Of a stretch of DNA of 64,000 nucleotides, positions 32,446 through 41,472 are shown piece by piece. Position numbers and translations under genes: made by a program. This DNA comes from Conexibacter woesei Iso977N (GTDB lineage: Bacteria > Actinomycetota > Thermoleophilia > Solirubrobacterales > Solirubrobacteraceae). The notes under the pieces are model-generated. The model saw only the letters and a program-made list of their open reading frames with translations, made no database searches and was not told where the DNA came from. Location: contig NZ_AUKG01000004.1 in assembly GCF_000424625.1 (NCBI RefSeq), positions 1 to 64,000 on the forward strand, given 5' to 3'. Position 1 is the first letter of the stretch; each line of letters starts with the position of its first letter.

Positions 32446-33341
32446 CCGCCGACCGCCGCGACGATCGGCGTGCAGATCGTCCCCTGCGCGTGGGCGGGGT
32501 CGAGCGCGTTGAGCACGTCGCGCGCGGCGATGTGATCGGACGTCATCGACAGGTGGTCGCCCAGGTCCAGGATGCACTGGTCCTGGAGCGTGATGTTGGT
32601 GACGTTGCTCCCGCTCAGGAAGGCCGACGTGTAGGGCGTGACGACCTCGTCGTAGCGCGACTGGATCACCGTGTACCTGACGCCCGGGACCGTGTCGCCC
32701 CCGGCGTTGAGCGCGGTGATGAACGCCGAGCCCCTGACCTGGTCCTGGCACGCCTGGCAGGCGGCGCCGACGAGGTCCAGCGCGCCGGGGAAGTACCCGG
32801 CCAGCGTGGCCAGGCCGTCGAGCGTCGTGCCGTGGTTGGACGGCGCCAGCCCGACCAAGGCGTTGACCTTGCTCGCCCCGCCGAGGTTCTTGAGGTAGTA
32901 GCGCGGCATCATGCCGCCCTGCGACCAGCCGACGATGTCGACCTTCGCGGCACCGGTCTGGGCCAGCACCCTGTCGACCTCGGTCTTCAACTGGCCGGCG
33001 GACGCGGCGATCGAGCCGGTGGCCTCGACGAAGCCGGTCCCGCCGTACTCGAACGTGTACACGCAGTAGCCGTTGTTCTTCAACAACGGCGAGATCGCGT
33101 TCCAGCTGTCGATCTGGTTGGCGAACGTGCCGTTGACCAGGACCACCGGGCGCGGGTGCGCGGCCGAGGGCCTGCAGCTGTTGTCGTTGGCGCCCGCGGG
33201 AGCGCCGTTGGGGTTGAGCACCGAGGCGGCGACCGCCGTCGGGAAGTTGTAGATGACGGGCAGGGCCGCGGCGCTCCCCGCCGAGGCCGCGAGCAACGCC
33301 GTCGCGGCGGCCACGACGGCCGCCAGACGCGTGATGCGCAT
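32442..33341 (-). CDS. Secreted lipase (class 2-like alpha/beta hydrolase)
   Basis: A 299-residue exported hydrolase. Signal peptide 1-27 ends SAAA. PVVLVNGTFANQIDSWNAIS is the oxyanion strand region and VDIVGWSQGGMMPRYYLKNL contains nucleophile Ser140; SRYDEVVTPY and DHLSMTSDHIAARDVLNALDP hold the probable acid and histidine. It matches the class 2 lipase family of actinobacterial secreted lipases, including paired cysteines (CQACQ). ATG 33341 is well supported by AGGAGGAG upstream. Four-base stop overlap (32442-32445) with the convergent hydrolase. Confidence 0.85.
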   Translation of the reverse strand: MRITRLAAVVAAATALLAASAGSAAALPVIYNFPTAVAASVLNPNGAPAGANDNSCRPSAAHPRPVVLVNGTFANQIDSWNAISPLLKNNGYCVYTFEYGGTGFVEATGSIAASAGQLKTEVDRVLAQTGAAKVDIVGWSQGGMMPRYYLKNLGGASKVNALVGLAPSNHGTTLDGLATLAGYFPGALDLVGAACQACQDQVRGSAFITALNAGGDTVPGVRYTVIQSRYDEVVTPYTSAFLSGSNVTNITLQDQCILDLGDHLSMTSDHIAARDVLNALDPAHAQGTICTPIVAAVGG

Positions 33342-33496
33342 GTGGGTTCTCTCCTCCTGCTGTGCGCCGCCCCGGGTGGGCGACACCGGACACGCGGGCG
33401 ACCCTCTCAGAAGTCGTCACCAAAAGGCAACCCGAGGTGGCACTTTCGCACAGCTTCCCTACCCCAGACGGGGCATGCGCAGCCCTGCCAGGTGGC
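33342..33496. other. 155-bp intergenic region, lipase promoter side
   Basis: This gap separates the lipase start from the end of the VOC dioxygenase gene, both on the minus strand. AGGAGGAG at its lower end serves the lipase. An A-rich patch (CCAAAAGGCAAC at about 33420-33431) is unusual for this DNA, but I see no convincing -35/-10 pair, hairpin or small gene. Confidence 0.3.
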
Positions 33497-34354
33497 TTAG
33501 GGCGCGACGACGACGTGCACGGTCATCCCGAACGGGTCGGTGACCGCGAAGCCGCCGGTGACCGGCGCGCCGTCGATCCCGGCCGCGCGCAGGCGCTCGC
33601 GGACCGCGTCGACCTCGTCGGGGCGCTGCAGGAGGATCGTCCAGTGGCGCATGCCGACGACGCCGGCCACCGGCCACGGCGGGATGCCCTCGCCGCGCCA
33701 GGTGTTGAAGCCGAGGTGGTGGTGGTAGCCGCCGGCGGCGACGAACGCGGCGCTCGGCAGCAGCGCCCAGACGTCGAAGCCGAGGACGTCGCGGTAGAAG
33801 GCCAGGCCCTCGTTGACGTCGGCGACGTGCAGGTGGACGTGGCCCATGCGCAGGCCGGGCCGGACCTGCTCGGGGGGCGGCTCGCCCTGCACGGTCGCCA
33901 GCAGCGCGTCGAAGTCCAGCGGGCGTGGGCCGCCGCCGGAGAACTCCTCCTCGGGCGTCGGCCACTGCTCGCGCGGGCGGTCGGCGGCCAGCTCGATGCC
34001 GTTGCCGTCCGGATCGGGCAGGTAGATCGCCTCGTGCGTGCCGTGGTCGGACGCGCCCTGGATCGGCGTGCGCGTCGCGGCCAGGCGCAGCGCGGCGCGG
34101 GCCAGCTCCTCGCGCTCGGGGTAGAGCAGGGCGTAGTGGTAGAGGCCGGAGTGGCGGCGCGGCTGCGCGGCCTGCGCGTCCTCGTGGAGGTGCAGGACGT
34201 CGGTGCTGCCGTCGCCGAGCGCGGCGTGGTCGGCCTCGTGGCGGTGGACGCGGAGGCCCAGCGCGGCCTGGTACCAGGCGACCGAGCGGTCCAGGTCGGT
34301 GACGGTCAGGGACACCGGACCGAGGCTCAGCGTGGCGGGGAGTCGAGAAGTCAT
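33497..34354 (-). CDS. VOC-family extradiol dioxygenase-like protein
   Basis: A 285-residue protein of two tandem vicinal-oxygen-chelate modules (about 10-135 and 170-285), the layout of type I extradiol dioxygenases such as CatE. MGHVHLHVADVNEGLAFYRDVLG and the later GGYHHHLGFNTW supply histidines at the expected metal positions of module 2, and module 1 has LPDPDGNGIELA. The last glutamate ligand in module 2 is not obvious (DPFGMTVHVVV), so catalysis is less certain. It is 11 bp downstream of the araC-type gene and close to benE, pointing to aromatic metabolism. GATAAT at the gene junction may be an internal -10 element. Confidence 0.78.
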   Translation of the reverse strand: MTSRLPATLSLGPVSLTVTDLDRSVAWYQAALGLRVHRHEADHAALGDGSTDVLHLHEDAQAAQPRRHSGLYHYALLYPEREELARAALRLAATRTPIQGASDHGTHEAIYLPDPDGNGIELAADRPREQWPTPEEEFSGGGPRPLDFDALLATVQGEPPPEQVRPGLRMGHVHLHVADVNEGLAFYRDVLGFDVWALLPSAAFVAAGGYHHHLGFNTWRGEGIPPWPVAGVVGMRHWTILLQRPDEVDAVRERLRAAGIDGAPVTGGFAVTDPFGMTVHVVVAP

Positions 34355-34365
34355 TGCACCCGCAA

Positions 34366-35250
34366 TTATCGCTCGTGGCGGGCGGGTTCTGGATGGACGA
34401 GCTGCGCCGATCCATGGACTTCCTCGCGGTAGGTCTGCGGCGCGCGGCCCGCGAAGCGCTTGAACGCCCGCGAGAAGTACAGCGGGTCGCCGTAGCCGAC
34501 GGCGTAGGCGATCTCCCCCACCGTGCGGTCGCTGAAGCGCAGCAGGCGCATCGCCTCGACCATCGCGCGCTCGACGATCAGCTCCTTGGTCCCGCGGCCG
34601 GTCAGCGTGCTCAGCGCGCGGGCCAGCGCCGCGGGCGGCACCGCGAGCGCGTCGGCGTAGTGGGCGACGTCGTGGTGCTTGTTGTAGTCCTTCTCCAACA
34701 GCTCCAAGAACCTCCGGTGCAGCGCGACGTCGGCGTCGTCGGCCTGCGGGCGCTCGGCGAGCGAGGCGTCGTGCCAGCGCTCCAGCCACAGCAGGACGGT
34801 CGCGGTCAGGTGCGCGATGAGGTCCGGCGCGAACGGGTCCGGTGGCCGCACGGTCTCGGCGTGCAGCGCAGCGAGCGTCGCCTCGAAGCGCGCGCGCTCG
34901 GTCGGCGGCACCGCGATCTCGCGCCCGCCGCGGCCGCCGAGCAGCCAGCCCGGCGGCGCGGTCAGCGCGGCGTCGGTGATCCGCAGCAGCGCGCCCGACA
35001 GCCCGCGCGCGTGGCGGAACTGGTGGACCTGGCCGCGCGCGATCACCGTCACGGTGCCGGGGACGATCGGCAGCGCCTCGCCGTCGACGAGCTGCTCGCC
35101 GGAGCCCTCGCGCAACCACATCAACTCGTGGTAGTCGTGGCGGTGCGGGGTCCGGATCGGCCCCTCGCCAACCGCGAAGTCCTCCAGCATCACGACCTCG
35201 ACGACACCGCCGTGCGCGAGCCGGTCGACGGTCAGGCGGTCGCTGCTCAC
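34366..35250 (-). CDS. AraC-family regulator with N-terminal cupin domain
   Basis: A 294-residue regulator. The cupin ligand domain (about 30-110) has RTPHRHDYHELMWLREGSG with a cluster of histidines, and the C-terminal double helix-turn-helix (about 185-285) has VPPAALARALSTLTGRGTKELIVERAMVEA and VGEIAYAVGYGDPLYFSRAFKRFAG, the standard AraC signature. GTG 35250 overlaps the benE stop (GTGA), so it is translationally coupled to the transporter and likely controls it in response to an aromatic acid. The ligand is inferred from context only. Confidence 0.86.
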   Translation of the reverse strand: MSSDRLTVDRLAHGGVVEVVMLEDFAVGEGPIRTPHRHDYHELMWLREGSGEQLVDGEALPIVPGTVTVIARGQVHQFRHARGLSGALLRITDAALTAPPGWLLGGRGGREIAVPPTERARFEATLAALHAETVRPPDPFAPDLIAHLTATVLLWLERWHDASLAERPQADDADVALHRRFLELLEKDYNKHHDVAHYADALAVPPAALARALSTLTGRGTKELIVERAMVEAMRLLRFSDRTVGEIAYAVGYGDPLYFSRAFKRFAGRAPQTYREEVHGSAQLVHPEPARHER

Positions 35251-36434
35251 GCCTTCAGGCTACGCGCGCCGAGCAGCAGCAGCCCGGCGACCAGGCCCCA
35301 GAACGGCGCGGTGATCCCGAACGCGGTGATGCCCGAGGCCGACACGACGAACGTGGCGATCGCGGGGTCGCGGTAGGTGTCGTCGTCGGTCGTGGTGCGC
35401 AGCGACGCGGCCAGCGTCGGCAGCATGGCGAGGCCCGCGATGCACTCGATCAGCACGACCGGCGAGGCCGCCAGCAGGACGGTCGCCAGCCCGGCCAGCG
35501 GGCCGAGCACGAAGTAGATGAGGCCGTTGGCGACCCCGGCGATCCAGCGCCGCTGCGGGTCTGGGTCGGCGTCCGGCCCTGCGCACATCGCCATCGTGAT
35601 CGCCGCGAGGTTGATCGCGTGGCCGCCGAACGGCGCGCCGATCATCGAGCCCGCGCCCGTCGCCACCAGCGCGGGCCGGACCGGCGCCGTGTAGCCGTTG
35701 GCGGCCAGGACCGAGAGCCCGGCGACGTTCTGCGACACCATCGTCACCAGGAACAGCGGCACGCCGAGGCCGAGCAGCGTCCCGAGGTGGAACGTCGGCG
35801 CGGTCAGCGTCAGCTGCGGCAGCGCGTGGGCGTGGTGGTGGCCGGACGCGGGGTCGACGATCACGGTCAGCGCGAGGACCGCCAGCGCGCCGATGATCGC
35901 CCAGCGCCGCGCGAAGACCCACAGGATCAGCCACGTCGCGACGACCGGCGCGGCGTGGCCCGGGACGTCGACCAGCGCGCGCGCCGGCTGGATGCAGACC
36001 TGGAGCAGCACCCCGGCGAGCAGGCCCGAGGCCAGCGGCCCGGGGATCGAGATGATGGCCTTGGTCACACGCTCGCTCAGCCCGGCCAGGACGACGAGCG
36101 CGCCGGCCAGCAGGAAGGCGCCGAGCGCGGCCGGGTAGCCGCCGCTCACATGGCCCGCGGTGACCAGCAGCGCGGCGCCCGGCGTCGACCACGCGATGCT
36201 CAGCGGCATCTTGTAGCGGTAGCTCAGGCCGGCGCCGCAGACGCCCATCCCGATCGACAGCACCAACAACCCCGACGACGCCTGCGCGTCGGACGCGCCG
36301 ACCGCGTGCAGTCCGGCCAGGACGATCGCGAACGAGCCGGCGAAGCCGACGACCGCCGCGACGATGCCCGCCAGCGCGGGCGCGGCCACGCCGCCGCGAT
36401 GCGGCGGCGAGGTGGCGACGGGCGCGGCGTCCAT
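35247..36434 (-). CDS. benE: BenE-family benzoate/aromatic acid transporter
   Basis: A 395-residue transporter with about 12 membrane segments. Family features are GLLVLSIGMGVCGAGLSYRYKMPLSIAWSTPGAALL, GFAGSFAIVLA near the start, MIGAPFGGHAINLAAITMAMCAGPDADPDPQRRW and the FVVSASGITAFGITAPFWGLVAG end. BenE proteins take up benzoate by proton symport; the exact substrate here could be another aromatic acid such as 4-hydroxybenzoate, for which the window has a full pathway. ATG 36434 was chosen; TAGGTT eight bases upstream is a plausible -10. First gene of a benE-araC-VOC operon. Confidence 0.87.
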   Translation of the reverse strand: MDAAPVATSPPHRGGVAAPALAGIVAAVVGFAGSFAIVLAGLHAVGASDAQASSGLLVLSIGMGVCGAGLSYRYKMPLSIAWSTPGAALLVTAGHVSGGYPAALGAFLLAGALVVLAGLSERVTKAIISIPGPLASGLLAGVLLQVCIQPARALVDVPGHAAPVVATWLILWVFARRWAIIGALAVLALTVIVDPASGHHHAHALPQLTLTAPTFHLGTLLGLGVPLFLVTMVSQNVAGLSVLAANGYTAPVRPALVATGAGSMIGAPFGGHAINLAAITMAMCAGPDADPDPQRRWIAGVANGLIYFVLGPLAGLATVLLAASPVVLIECIAGLAMLPTLAASLRTTTDDDTYRDPAIATFVVSASGITAFGITAPFWGLVAGLLLLGARSLKA

Positions 36435-36466
36435 GCTGCGGCAACCTAGTGGACGCCGCGCCCGTT

Positions 36467-36479
36467 CGGCCAATGGCCG
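36467..36479 (-). terminator. Small GC-rich hairpin after the chemoreceptor gene
   Basis: CGGCC-AAT-GGCCG forms a 5-bp stem with a three-base loop 11 bp after the chemoreceptor stop on the minus strand. There is no T-tract, so this is a weak terminator candidate. Confidence 0.25.
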
Positions 36480-36489
36480 GTTCGTTCGC

Positions 36490-38325
36490 TCAGGCGGCGG
36501 TGAGCGTGAACCGGCCGACCAGCGCCTCCAGATGCGCGGCAGTGGCGGCGAGCTCCTCGGCGGAGGCCGCGATCTCCTGCGCGCTGGCGCTGGTCTGCTC
36601 GGTGGAGGCCGAGACCTCCTCCGAAGATGCAGAGGACTGCTCGGCGACCGCGACGACCTCGGTGACCTCGGAGGTGATCGCGGTGGTGACCGAGGCGACC
36701 TCGGTGGCGGCGGCGGTGATCTCGCCGACGCGCTCGTTCATCGAGCGGACGCGCTCGACGATCAGGGCGAAGGAGGCGCGCGCCTCCTCGACGGTGGTGG
36801 CGCCGGCGGCGGTCTGACGGGCGCCGGACTCGACGACCTCGACGGCATTGCCGGTCTCGGCCTGGATCTCGGCGATCAGCGACGCGATCGAGCCCGCGGC
36901 GTCCTGGGACTCCTCGGCGAGCCTGCGGACCTCCTCGGCGACGACGGCGAAGCCGCGGCCCTGCTCCCCGGCGCGCGCGGCCTCGATCGCGGCGTTGAGC
37001 GCGAGGAGGTTGGTCTGCTCGGCGATCGAGGTGATCGTGTCGACGATGCCGCCGATCTCGTCGCTCTTGGCGCCGAGCTGGCGGATCGCGGTCGACGCGG
37101 CCTCCGAGGAGGCGGAGACCTCGCCCATCATCGTGGTCGCCTGCTCGACGGCGGCGGCGCCCTCGGCGGCGACGCGCTCGGCCTCGGTGGCCTCGTCCTG
37201 GGCGGTCTTGGCCGACTGCGCGGAGTCGGCGGCGTTGGCCGACAGCTGCTGGATCGAGGCGCGCGTGGCCTCGGCGGCGCGGACCTGGCGCTCGGAGCCG
37301 GCGGCGATCTCGCCCACCGCGCCGGCGATCTCGCCGACGGCGCGCCCGGCCTCCTCGGAGGTGGAGGCCATCTGCTGCGAAGACGAGGACAGGATGCCCG
37401 CGGTCCGGTCGACCTCGCCGAGCAGCTCGACGAGCGACTCGCGGGTCTTGTTGTAGGAGTCGACGGTGCCGCCCATCTCGTCGATGATGGTGTTGATCGC
37501 GCCGGCGACCTCGCCGAGCTCGTCGGAGGCGATCCGGTCGATCGGCTGGGTCGGGAGGCTGACCTCGTGGGTGAGGTCGCCGTCGGCCATCGCGCCGATC
37601 GCGCCGCGCAGGCCCTGGACGCCGTGGTCGCGGACGGAGGCGACGCGGTCCAGGACGTCGCTGACGCTGCGCTTCAGGCCGCGGGCCAGGAGGACGGAGA
37701 GCACGACGCCGACGATCGCGGAGAGCAACAGGATGATGATGATCGCGGTGCGGCTGCTGTTCGCGGTGTCGTCCACCGACTTGCGGTAGGCCTCGGCGGC
37801 GTCGGAGTTCAAGGTGAAGTCCTTGACGACGTCGTCCGACAGCGGCGTGTGGATCGCCGACAGCTTGGTCGTCAGCGCGATCGCCTCGGCGCGGCGGCCC
37901 TGGCGGGTGAGGCTGCGGACCTGTCCGCGCAGCTTCTCGTACTGCGAGTAGCGGCTGACGATCCGGGCCATCAGGGCCTTCTCGTTCGGGAACAGGTAGC
38001 CGGTCGACTGGTCCTTCAGCGTGGAGCGCGCGATCGTGACGGCGGCGGCGGTCTTCTTGTCGGCGTCGGCCTGGGCGGCGTCGTCGCCGGTCAGCGCGAT
38101 GCCCTTCCAGACCATCCGCTGCTGGTCGTTGAGCGCGATGCCGAAGCGGCCCATCGACTGCAGCGACTGCACCGAGTTGGTGTACATCAGGTCCGACTTC
38201 TTGGCGACGCCGTTGAGCTTGCCGATCGAGAAGATCCCGACGATCGCCATCAACACCACCAACACCCCGGCGGTGCCGAGCACCTTGCCCAGCACACCGA
38301 TCTTCAACCGCGCCATTCGCGTCAC
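36490..38325 (-). CDS. Methyl-accepting chemotaxis protein
   Basis: A 611-residue chemoreceptor. Membrane helix 1 (about 12-35), a four-helix-bundle periplasmic sensor domain (about 36-190), membrane helix 2 (about 191-212), a HAMP domain, and a long signalling coiled coil whose tip holds [38 protein letters not shown], the CheA/CheW contact site. The C-terminus lacks a CheR-binding pentapeptide. GTG 38325 has AAGAGG six bases upstream and was kept; ATG 38316 three codons later is also possible. No other chemotaxis gene is present. In an organism with type IV pili it may serve pilus-based movement instead of flagella. Confidence 0.9.
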   Translation of the reverse strand: MTRMARLKIGVLGKVLGTAGVLVVLMAIVGIFSIGKLNGVAKKSDLMYTNSVQSLQSMGRFGIALNDQQRMVWKGIALTGDDAAQADADKKTAAAVTIARSTLKDQSTGYLFPNEKALMARIVSRYSQYEKLRGQVRSLTRQGRRAEAIALTTKLSAIHTPLSDDVVKDFTLNSDAAEAYRKSVDDTANSSRTAIIIILLLSAIVGVVLSVLLARGLKRSVSDVLDRVASVRDHGVQGLRGAIGAMADGDLTHEVSLPTQPIDRIASDELGEVAGAINTIIDEMGGTVDSYNKTRESLVELLGEVDRTAGILSSSSQQMASTSEEAGRAVGEIAGAVGEIAAGSERQVRAAEATRASIQQLSANAADSAQSAKTAQDEATEAERVAAEGAAAVEQATTMMGEVSASSEAASTAIRQLGAKSDEIGGIVDTITSIAEQTNLLALNAAIEAARAGEQGRGFAVVAEEVRRLAEESQDAAGSIASLIAEIQAETGNAVEVVESGARQTAAGATTVEEARASFALIVERVRSMNERVGEITAAATEVASVTTAITSEVTEVVAVAEQSSASSEEVSASTEQTSASAQEIAASAEELAATAAHLEALVGRFTLTAA

Positions 38326-38416
38326 CCGTCGCCTCTTGGAAGTTTTCTGCCTACCTCCTGGACGATCGGCCGCGGCCGGGGCGCGTGGGGTCCCCGGGTT
38401 GGGGGATCCCGTTCGG

Positions 38417-39214
38417 CTAAGCCGTAAGCGTTCTGACGGGTCGGCGCTCCTGCGCGATCGTGGCCCGGATCGTGGCGGCGACGAGCGCGGGGTCGTCGAG
38501 CATCGGGACGTGGCCGACGCCGGGCAAGATGATGTGGTTGGCGGCGGGGATCAGCTGCTTGGCGAGGGCGCCGTTGACGTCGGGGAGCAGCAGCGCGTCG
38601 GCGCCGGACCAGGCGACGGTGATGGGCGTCGTGGCGGGATCGATGTGCAGCGGCGGGAGCGACTCGGTGGTCGTCAGGAGGTCGTCGAGGACGGTGCAGC
38701 CGAGGAGGTCGTCGGCGGCGGCGATGATCTCGCGCGGGGTCAGGCGGGCGCCGTCGGCGGAGGTGCCGCGCATGGCGAAGCGGCGGATCTGCGGGACGTG
38801 CAGGACGAGCGGCAGCAGCGCGCGGCTGCGGCGCGAGTCGGTCCCGGCGCGGGCGAGCGCGTTGCGGGTGCGCTTGTGCTCGCGCGAGGTCGGGTCCCAC
38901 GTCCCGGCGGGCGAGAGCGCGGTGACGGTGGCGGCGCGGCCGCGGCGCGCGAGCTCGAGCGCGACCCAGCCGCCCATCGAGTTGCCGGCGAGGTGCGCCC
39001 TGTCGATCTGCAGCTCGTCGAGCGTGCGCTCGGCATCGTCGACCACATCGGCGATCTTGATCGGCCGGTGTTGTGGCGAGCGGCCGCCGGCGTGGCCGAG
39101 CGCGGTCGGCGTGACGACGTCGAAGTCGCCGGCCAGGAACGGGCGCGTCGCATGCCACGCCCGACCGCTCATCGTCAGGCCGTGGAACAGGACGAGGGTC
39201 TCGCGGTCGCTCAT
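38417..39214 (-). CDS. Alpha/beta hydrolase
   Basis: A 265-residue soluble hydrolase. [14 protein letters not shown] is the oxyanion turn, [17 protein letters not shown] holds the nucleophile serine, [14 protein letters not shown] the acid, and [17 protein letters not shown] the histidine. Residues about 120-190 form the cap domain. Substrate unknown. CAGACT seven bases upstream of ATG 39214 may be a -10 element. The next gene upstream on the same strand ends 13 bp away. Confidence 0.82.
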   Translation of the reverse strand: MSDRETLVLFHGLTMSGRAWHATRPFLAGDFDVVTPTALGHAGGRSPQHRPIKIADVVDDAERTLDELQIDRAHLAGNSMGGWVALELARRGRAATVTALSPAGTWDPTSREHKRTRNALARAGTDSRRSRALLPLVLHVPQIRRFAMRGTSADGARLTPREIIAAADDLLGCTVLDDLLTTTESLPPLHIDPATTPITVAWSGADALLLPDVNGALAKQLIPAANHIILPGVGHVPMLDDPALVAATIRATIAQERRPVRTLTA

Positions 39215-39227
39215 CCGGCGCAGTCTG

Positions 39228-39668
39228 TCAGTCCTCCAGGCCGATGCCCACCGCTTCCTTCAACTCCCTGAGCGCGTCGCCGGCGACCGGGATCGCGGAG
39301 AGGATCGAATCGAGCACGACGTCGCTGCCGGCCAGCAGCTTGGCGAGCTTGCGGCGGACCCTGCCGAAGAAGCCGGGCCCTCTGGACTGCTCCTCCCGGT
39401 CGGCCTCGCGGCGCGCGCGGTCCACCACCGCCAGCTTGAACGTCAGCTGCGCGCCGCCGAGACCGTTGCGATCCAGGCCCTCGTCGAACTCGCCGCTGGC
39501 GAGGGCTTCGCGGAGCAGCTCGAACGCCCCGCTGCCGAGCAGCTCGTCCCAAGCCGCGAAGGCGTAGGCCTGCAGCTCGGGGTCGAGTGCCTCCATCGAG
39601 CGCGGCAGATCCTCGCCGCGCAGCCGGTCCAGGAACTCCAGCAGTCGTGTGCGGTCTTCGGCGATCAT
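39228..39668 (-). CDS. Hypothetical soluble protein
   Basis: A 146-residue, mostly helical protein that I do not recognise. The first half is acidic (LLEFLDRLRGEDLPRSMEALDPELQAYAFAAWDELL), the second half basic then hydrophobic (FFGRVRRKLAKLLAG, VVLDSILSAIPVAGDALRELK), so it may contact a membrane with its C-terminal amphipathic helices. TAGCGT ends six bases before ATG 39668 on the minus strand, fitting a leaderless message. It precedes the hydrolase gene by 13 bp and may be co-transcribed with it. Confidence 0.65.
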   Translation of the reverse strand: MIAEDRTRLLEFLDRLRGEDLPRSMEALDPELQAYAFAAWDELLGSGAFELLREALASGEFDEGLDRNGLGGAQLTFKLAVVDRARREADREEQSRGPGFFGRVRRKLAKLLAGSDVVLDSILSAIPVAGDALRELKEAVGIGLED

Positions 39669-39674
39669 GGCGCG

Positions 39675-39680
39675 ACGCTA
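39675..39680 (-). promoter_or_regulatory. -10 element for a leaderless message
   Basis: TAGCGT on the minus strand ends six bases before the ATG at 39668. No Shine-Dalgarno sequence is visible. Confidence 0.35.
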
Positions 39681-39746
39681 CCGGTGACGAGTCGTGCGCG
39701 GCTTGGGCTGCCCATGCACCGGCGCGGTTTCGTGTAGATGTTCCGC

Positions 39747-40781
39747 ATGTCCTCGCTCCGCTGGCTTCCCGGACGCGCCGAGGCGTGGGTCGGTGGCCGC
39801 CTGCTCCGGTTGGTGTTGAAGCTGCCCGACGGCGTGCTGCGCCGGTTGGCGGACGCGCCGCCGGCCGAGGCCGCGGGGTTGCACCCGGAGGCATGGCTGA
39901 TCGGGCGGCTCGCGGCGGCGGGGCCGGATCGGATGAGCGATGACGCTCCGGTCGCGGAGCAGCGGCGGCGGCTGGCGCTGCAGTCGTCGGGGGTGTCGGT
40001 GGGACCGCCGGCGGGTGCGGTGGGCGTGACGGACCTGGTGGCGGATGGCGTTCCGGTGCGGCTCTACGTGCCGCCGGGCGCGGCGGCGGACTCGCCGTTG
40101 TTGGTGTACTACCACGGTGGCGGGTGGGTGCAGGGCAGCGTGGAGACGCACGACGCGGGCTGCCGGCTGCTGAGCTTCGCCAGCGGCGTGCGCGTGTTGT
40201 CGGTGGACTACCGGCTGGCGCCGGAGCACGTGTTCCCGGCGGCGGTCGACGACGCGGTCGCCGCCTACCGCTGGGCGGCGGCGACGTTCGCGGGCGTGCC
40301 GCTGGCGGTCGGGGGCGACAGCGCGGGCGGGAACCTCGCCGCGGTGGTGGCGCTGACGGCGCGCGACGACGCGTCGCTGCCGGACGCGGCGTTCCAGCTC
40401 CTGCTCTATCCGGTGACCGACCTCGGGGCGCAGGCCGAGTCCTACCGGACGTTCGCCTCCGGCTACCTGCTGACCGCGCGCGGGATGGAGTGGTTCTCCG
40501 GCAAGTACCGGCCGGACGGTTCGGACTGGCGCGCCTCACCGTTGCGAGCCCCCTCACTGTCCGGCCTCCCGCCCGCGTACGTGGCGACCTGCATCCCCGA
40601 CGTCCTGCGCGACGAGGGCGAGGCCTACGCAGCACGGCTGCGCGAAGCCGGGGTCCCGGTGGCGACCCAGCGCCACGACCAGGTCCACGGCTTCTTCAAC
40701 ATGACCGCCGCCCGCAGCGCCGAGCGGGCTCTGCTCCAGATCGCAGGGGCGCTTCGGCAGGGTGTCTCCACCTGCAGGTAG
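39747..40781 (+). CDS. Hormone-sensitive-lipase-type esterase
   Basis: An alpha/beta hydrolase of the HSL (family IV) esterase group, 344 residues. The oxyanion motif is YYHGGGWVQGS, the nucleophile lies in VGGDSAGGNLAAVVAL, and the acid and His in CIPDVLRDEG and HDQVHGFFNM. An N-terminal cap of about 90 residues precedes the core. ATG 39747 is used since TAGATG ends six bases upstream; ATG 39738, three codons earlier and inside that element, is the alternative. The substrate is unknown. Its stop is 14 bp before the DtxR-like gene. Confidence 0.86.
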   Translation: MSSLRWLPGRAEAWVGGRLLRLVLKLPDGVLRRLADAPPAEAAGLHPEAWLIGRLAAAGPDRMSDDAPVAEQRRRLALQSSGVSVGPPAGAVGVTDLVADGVPVRLYVPPGAAADSPLLVYYHGGGWVQGSVETHDAGCRLLSFASGVRVLSVDYRLAPEHVFPAAVDDAVAAYRWAAATFAGVPLAVGGDSAGGNLAAVVALTARDDASLPDAAFQLLLYPVTDLGAQAESYRTFASGYLLTARGMEWFSGKYRPDGSDWRASPLRAPSLSGLPPAYVATCIPDVLRDEGEAYAARLREAGVPVATQRHDQVHGFFNMTAARSAERALLQIAGALRQGVSTCR

Positions 40782-40795
40782 GCTGTAGGAGAGAG

Positions 40796-41239
40796 ATGCC
40801 TGCCCGTCCCCCTGCACGCCCGAAGCCAGTCGGTCCCGACCACGTGCCGTGCATGGAGCTGACCGAGGGCGAAGCCCGCTACCTGCTCGCGCTGCGCGAC
40901 CTGAACTCCGCGGGCACACCGCCGTCGCAGGCGGCCGTCGCACGCAAGGTCGGCGTCTCCCACCCGACCGCGCTGGAGATGATCCGCCGCCTCCGGGCGC
41001 TGGACCTCGTCGCCCCCGACGCACTGACGCTGACCGCCAACGGCACCTCCGCCGCACTGGTCCTCACCTCCCGCCGCCACGCAGCCCGCGTCTTGGCCCA
41101 GGAGGTCCTCGGGTTGGACGACGAGCAGGCCAACGCCGAAGCCGACGCGCTGGCCACATCCCTCTCCCCCGTCCTGGCCCGCCGCCTCGTCGCCTGGCGC
41201 ACCCGCCGCGACACCCCACCGCCCCCGGCGTCGGAGTAA
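40796..41239 (+). CDS. DtxR/MntR-family metal-dependent repressor
   Basis: A 147-residue regulator with an N-terminal winged helix (about 20-75: LTEGEARYLLALRDL, SQAAVARKVGVSHPTALEMIRRLRALDLV) and the dimerisation and metal-binding helices (TANGTSAALVLTSRRHAARVLAQEVLGLDDEQANAEADALATSLSPVLARRL, in pieces) where His, Glu and Asp residues occupy the DtxR metal-site positions. There is no C-terminal SH3-like domain, as in MntR. It stands just before the ABC importer genes and probably controls them with Mn, Zn or Fe as co-repressor. AGGAG lies five bases before ATG 40796. Confidence 0.8.
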   Translation: MPARPPARPKPVGPDHVPCMELTEGEARYLLALRDLNSAGTPPSQAAVARKVGVSHPTALEMIRRLRALDLVAPDALTLTANGTSAALVLTSRRHAARVLAQEVLGLDDEQANAEADALATSLSPVLARRLVAWRTRRDTPPPPASE

Positions 41240-41247
41240 CCCCGCGC

Positions 41248-41283
41248 CGCCGCCGAAGGCGGCGACCAAGCGAAGCGCCTTCG
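41248..41283 (+). terminator. Two tandem hairpins after the DtxR-like gene
   Basis: A 7-bp stem CGCCGCC/GGCGGCG with loop GAA (41248-41264) is followed by a 5-bp stem CGAAG/CTTCG with loop CGC (41271-41283). They begin 9 bp after the stop. No T-tract follows. Confidence 0.4.
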
Positions 41284-41460
41284 ACCACGGCGCCGGAAGA
41301 GGCGCTGTGTGTTGACGCGGAGCCAGCGTTGGCTGGACCGCGGCGATGGTTCGCGTGGGCCGATGCGGAGGCGCGGAGTAGGCGGTGGCGGTGTTGCGGC
41401 GAGGGGGCGCGTGGAGCGAGGGGTGTGGTGGGCGGAGGGAAGATGAGAATTGGTCTTGTC
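41284..41460. other. Non-coding, purine-biased region upstream of the ABC importer
   Basis: About 160 bp with strongly G-rich plus strand (long runs such as GAGGGGGCGCGTGGAGCGAG near 41401) and no supportable gene. It ends in an A/T-richer patch, AAGATGAGAATTGG, with an imperfect dyad GATGAGA-N5-TCTTGTC next to the -10 element, a candidate metal-repressor site. Confidence 0.35.
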
Positions 41461-41466
41461 TATACT
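41461..41466 (+). promoter_or_regulatory. -10 element of the ABC importer operon
   Basis: TATACT ends six bases before the in-frame GTG at 41473. This places the transcription start at the start codon and favours GTG 41473 over the upstream ATG 41443. Confidence 0.5.
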
Positions 41467-41472
41467 GGGTGG

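Noticed and set aside
41443-41472. ATG 41443 as the start of the first ABC permease
   Set aside because: It has a fair ribosome binding site, but a TATACT -10 element lies inside the added segment six bases before GTG 41473; kept only as the alternative.
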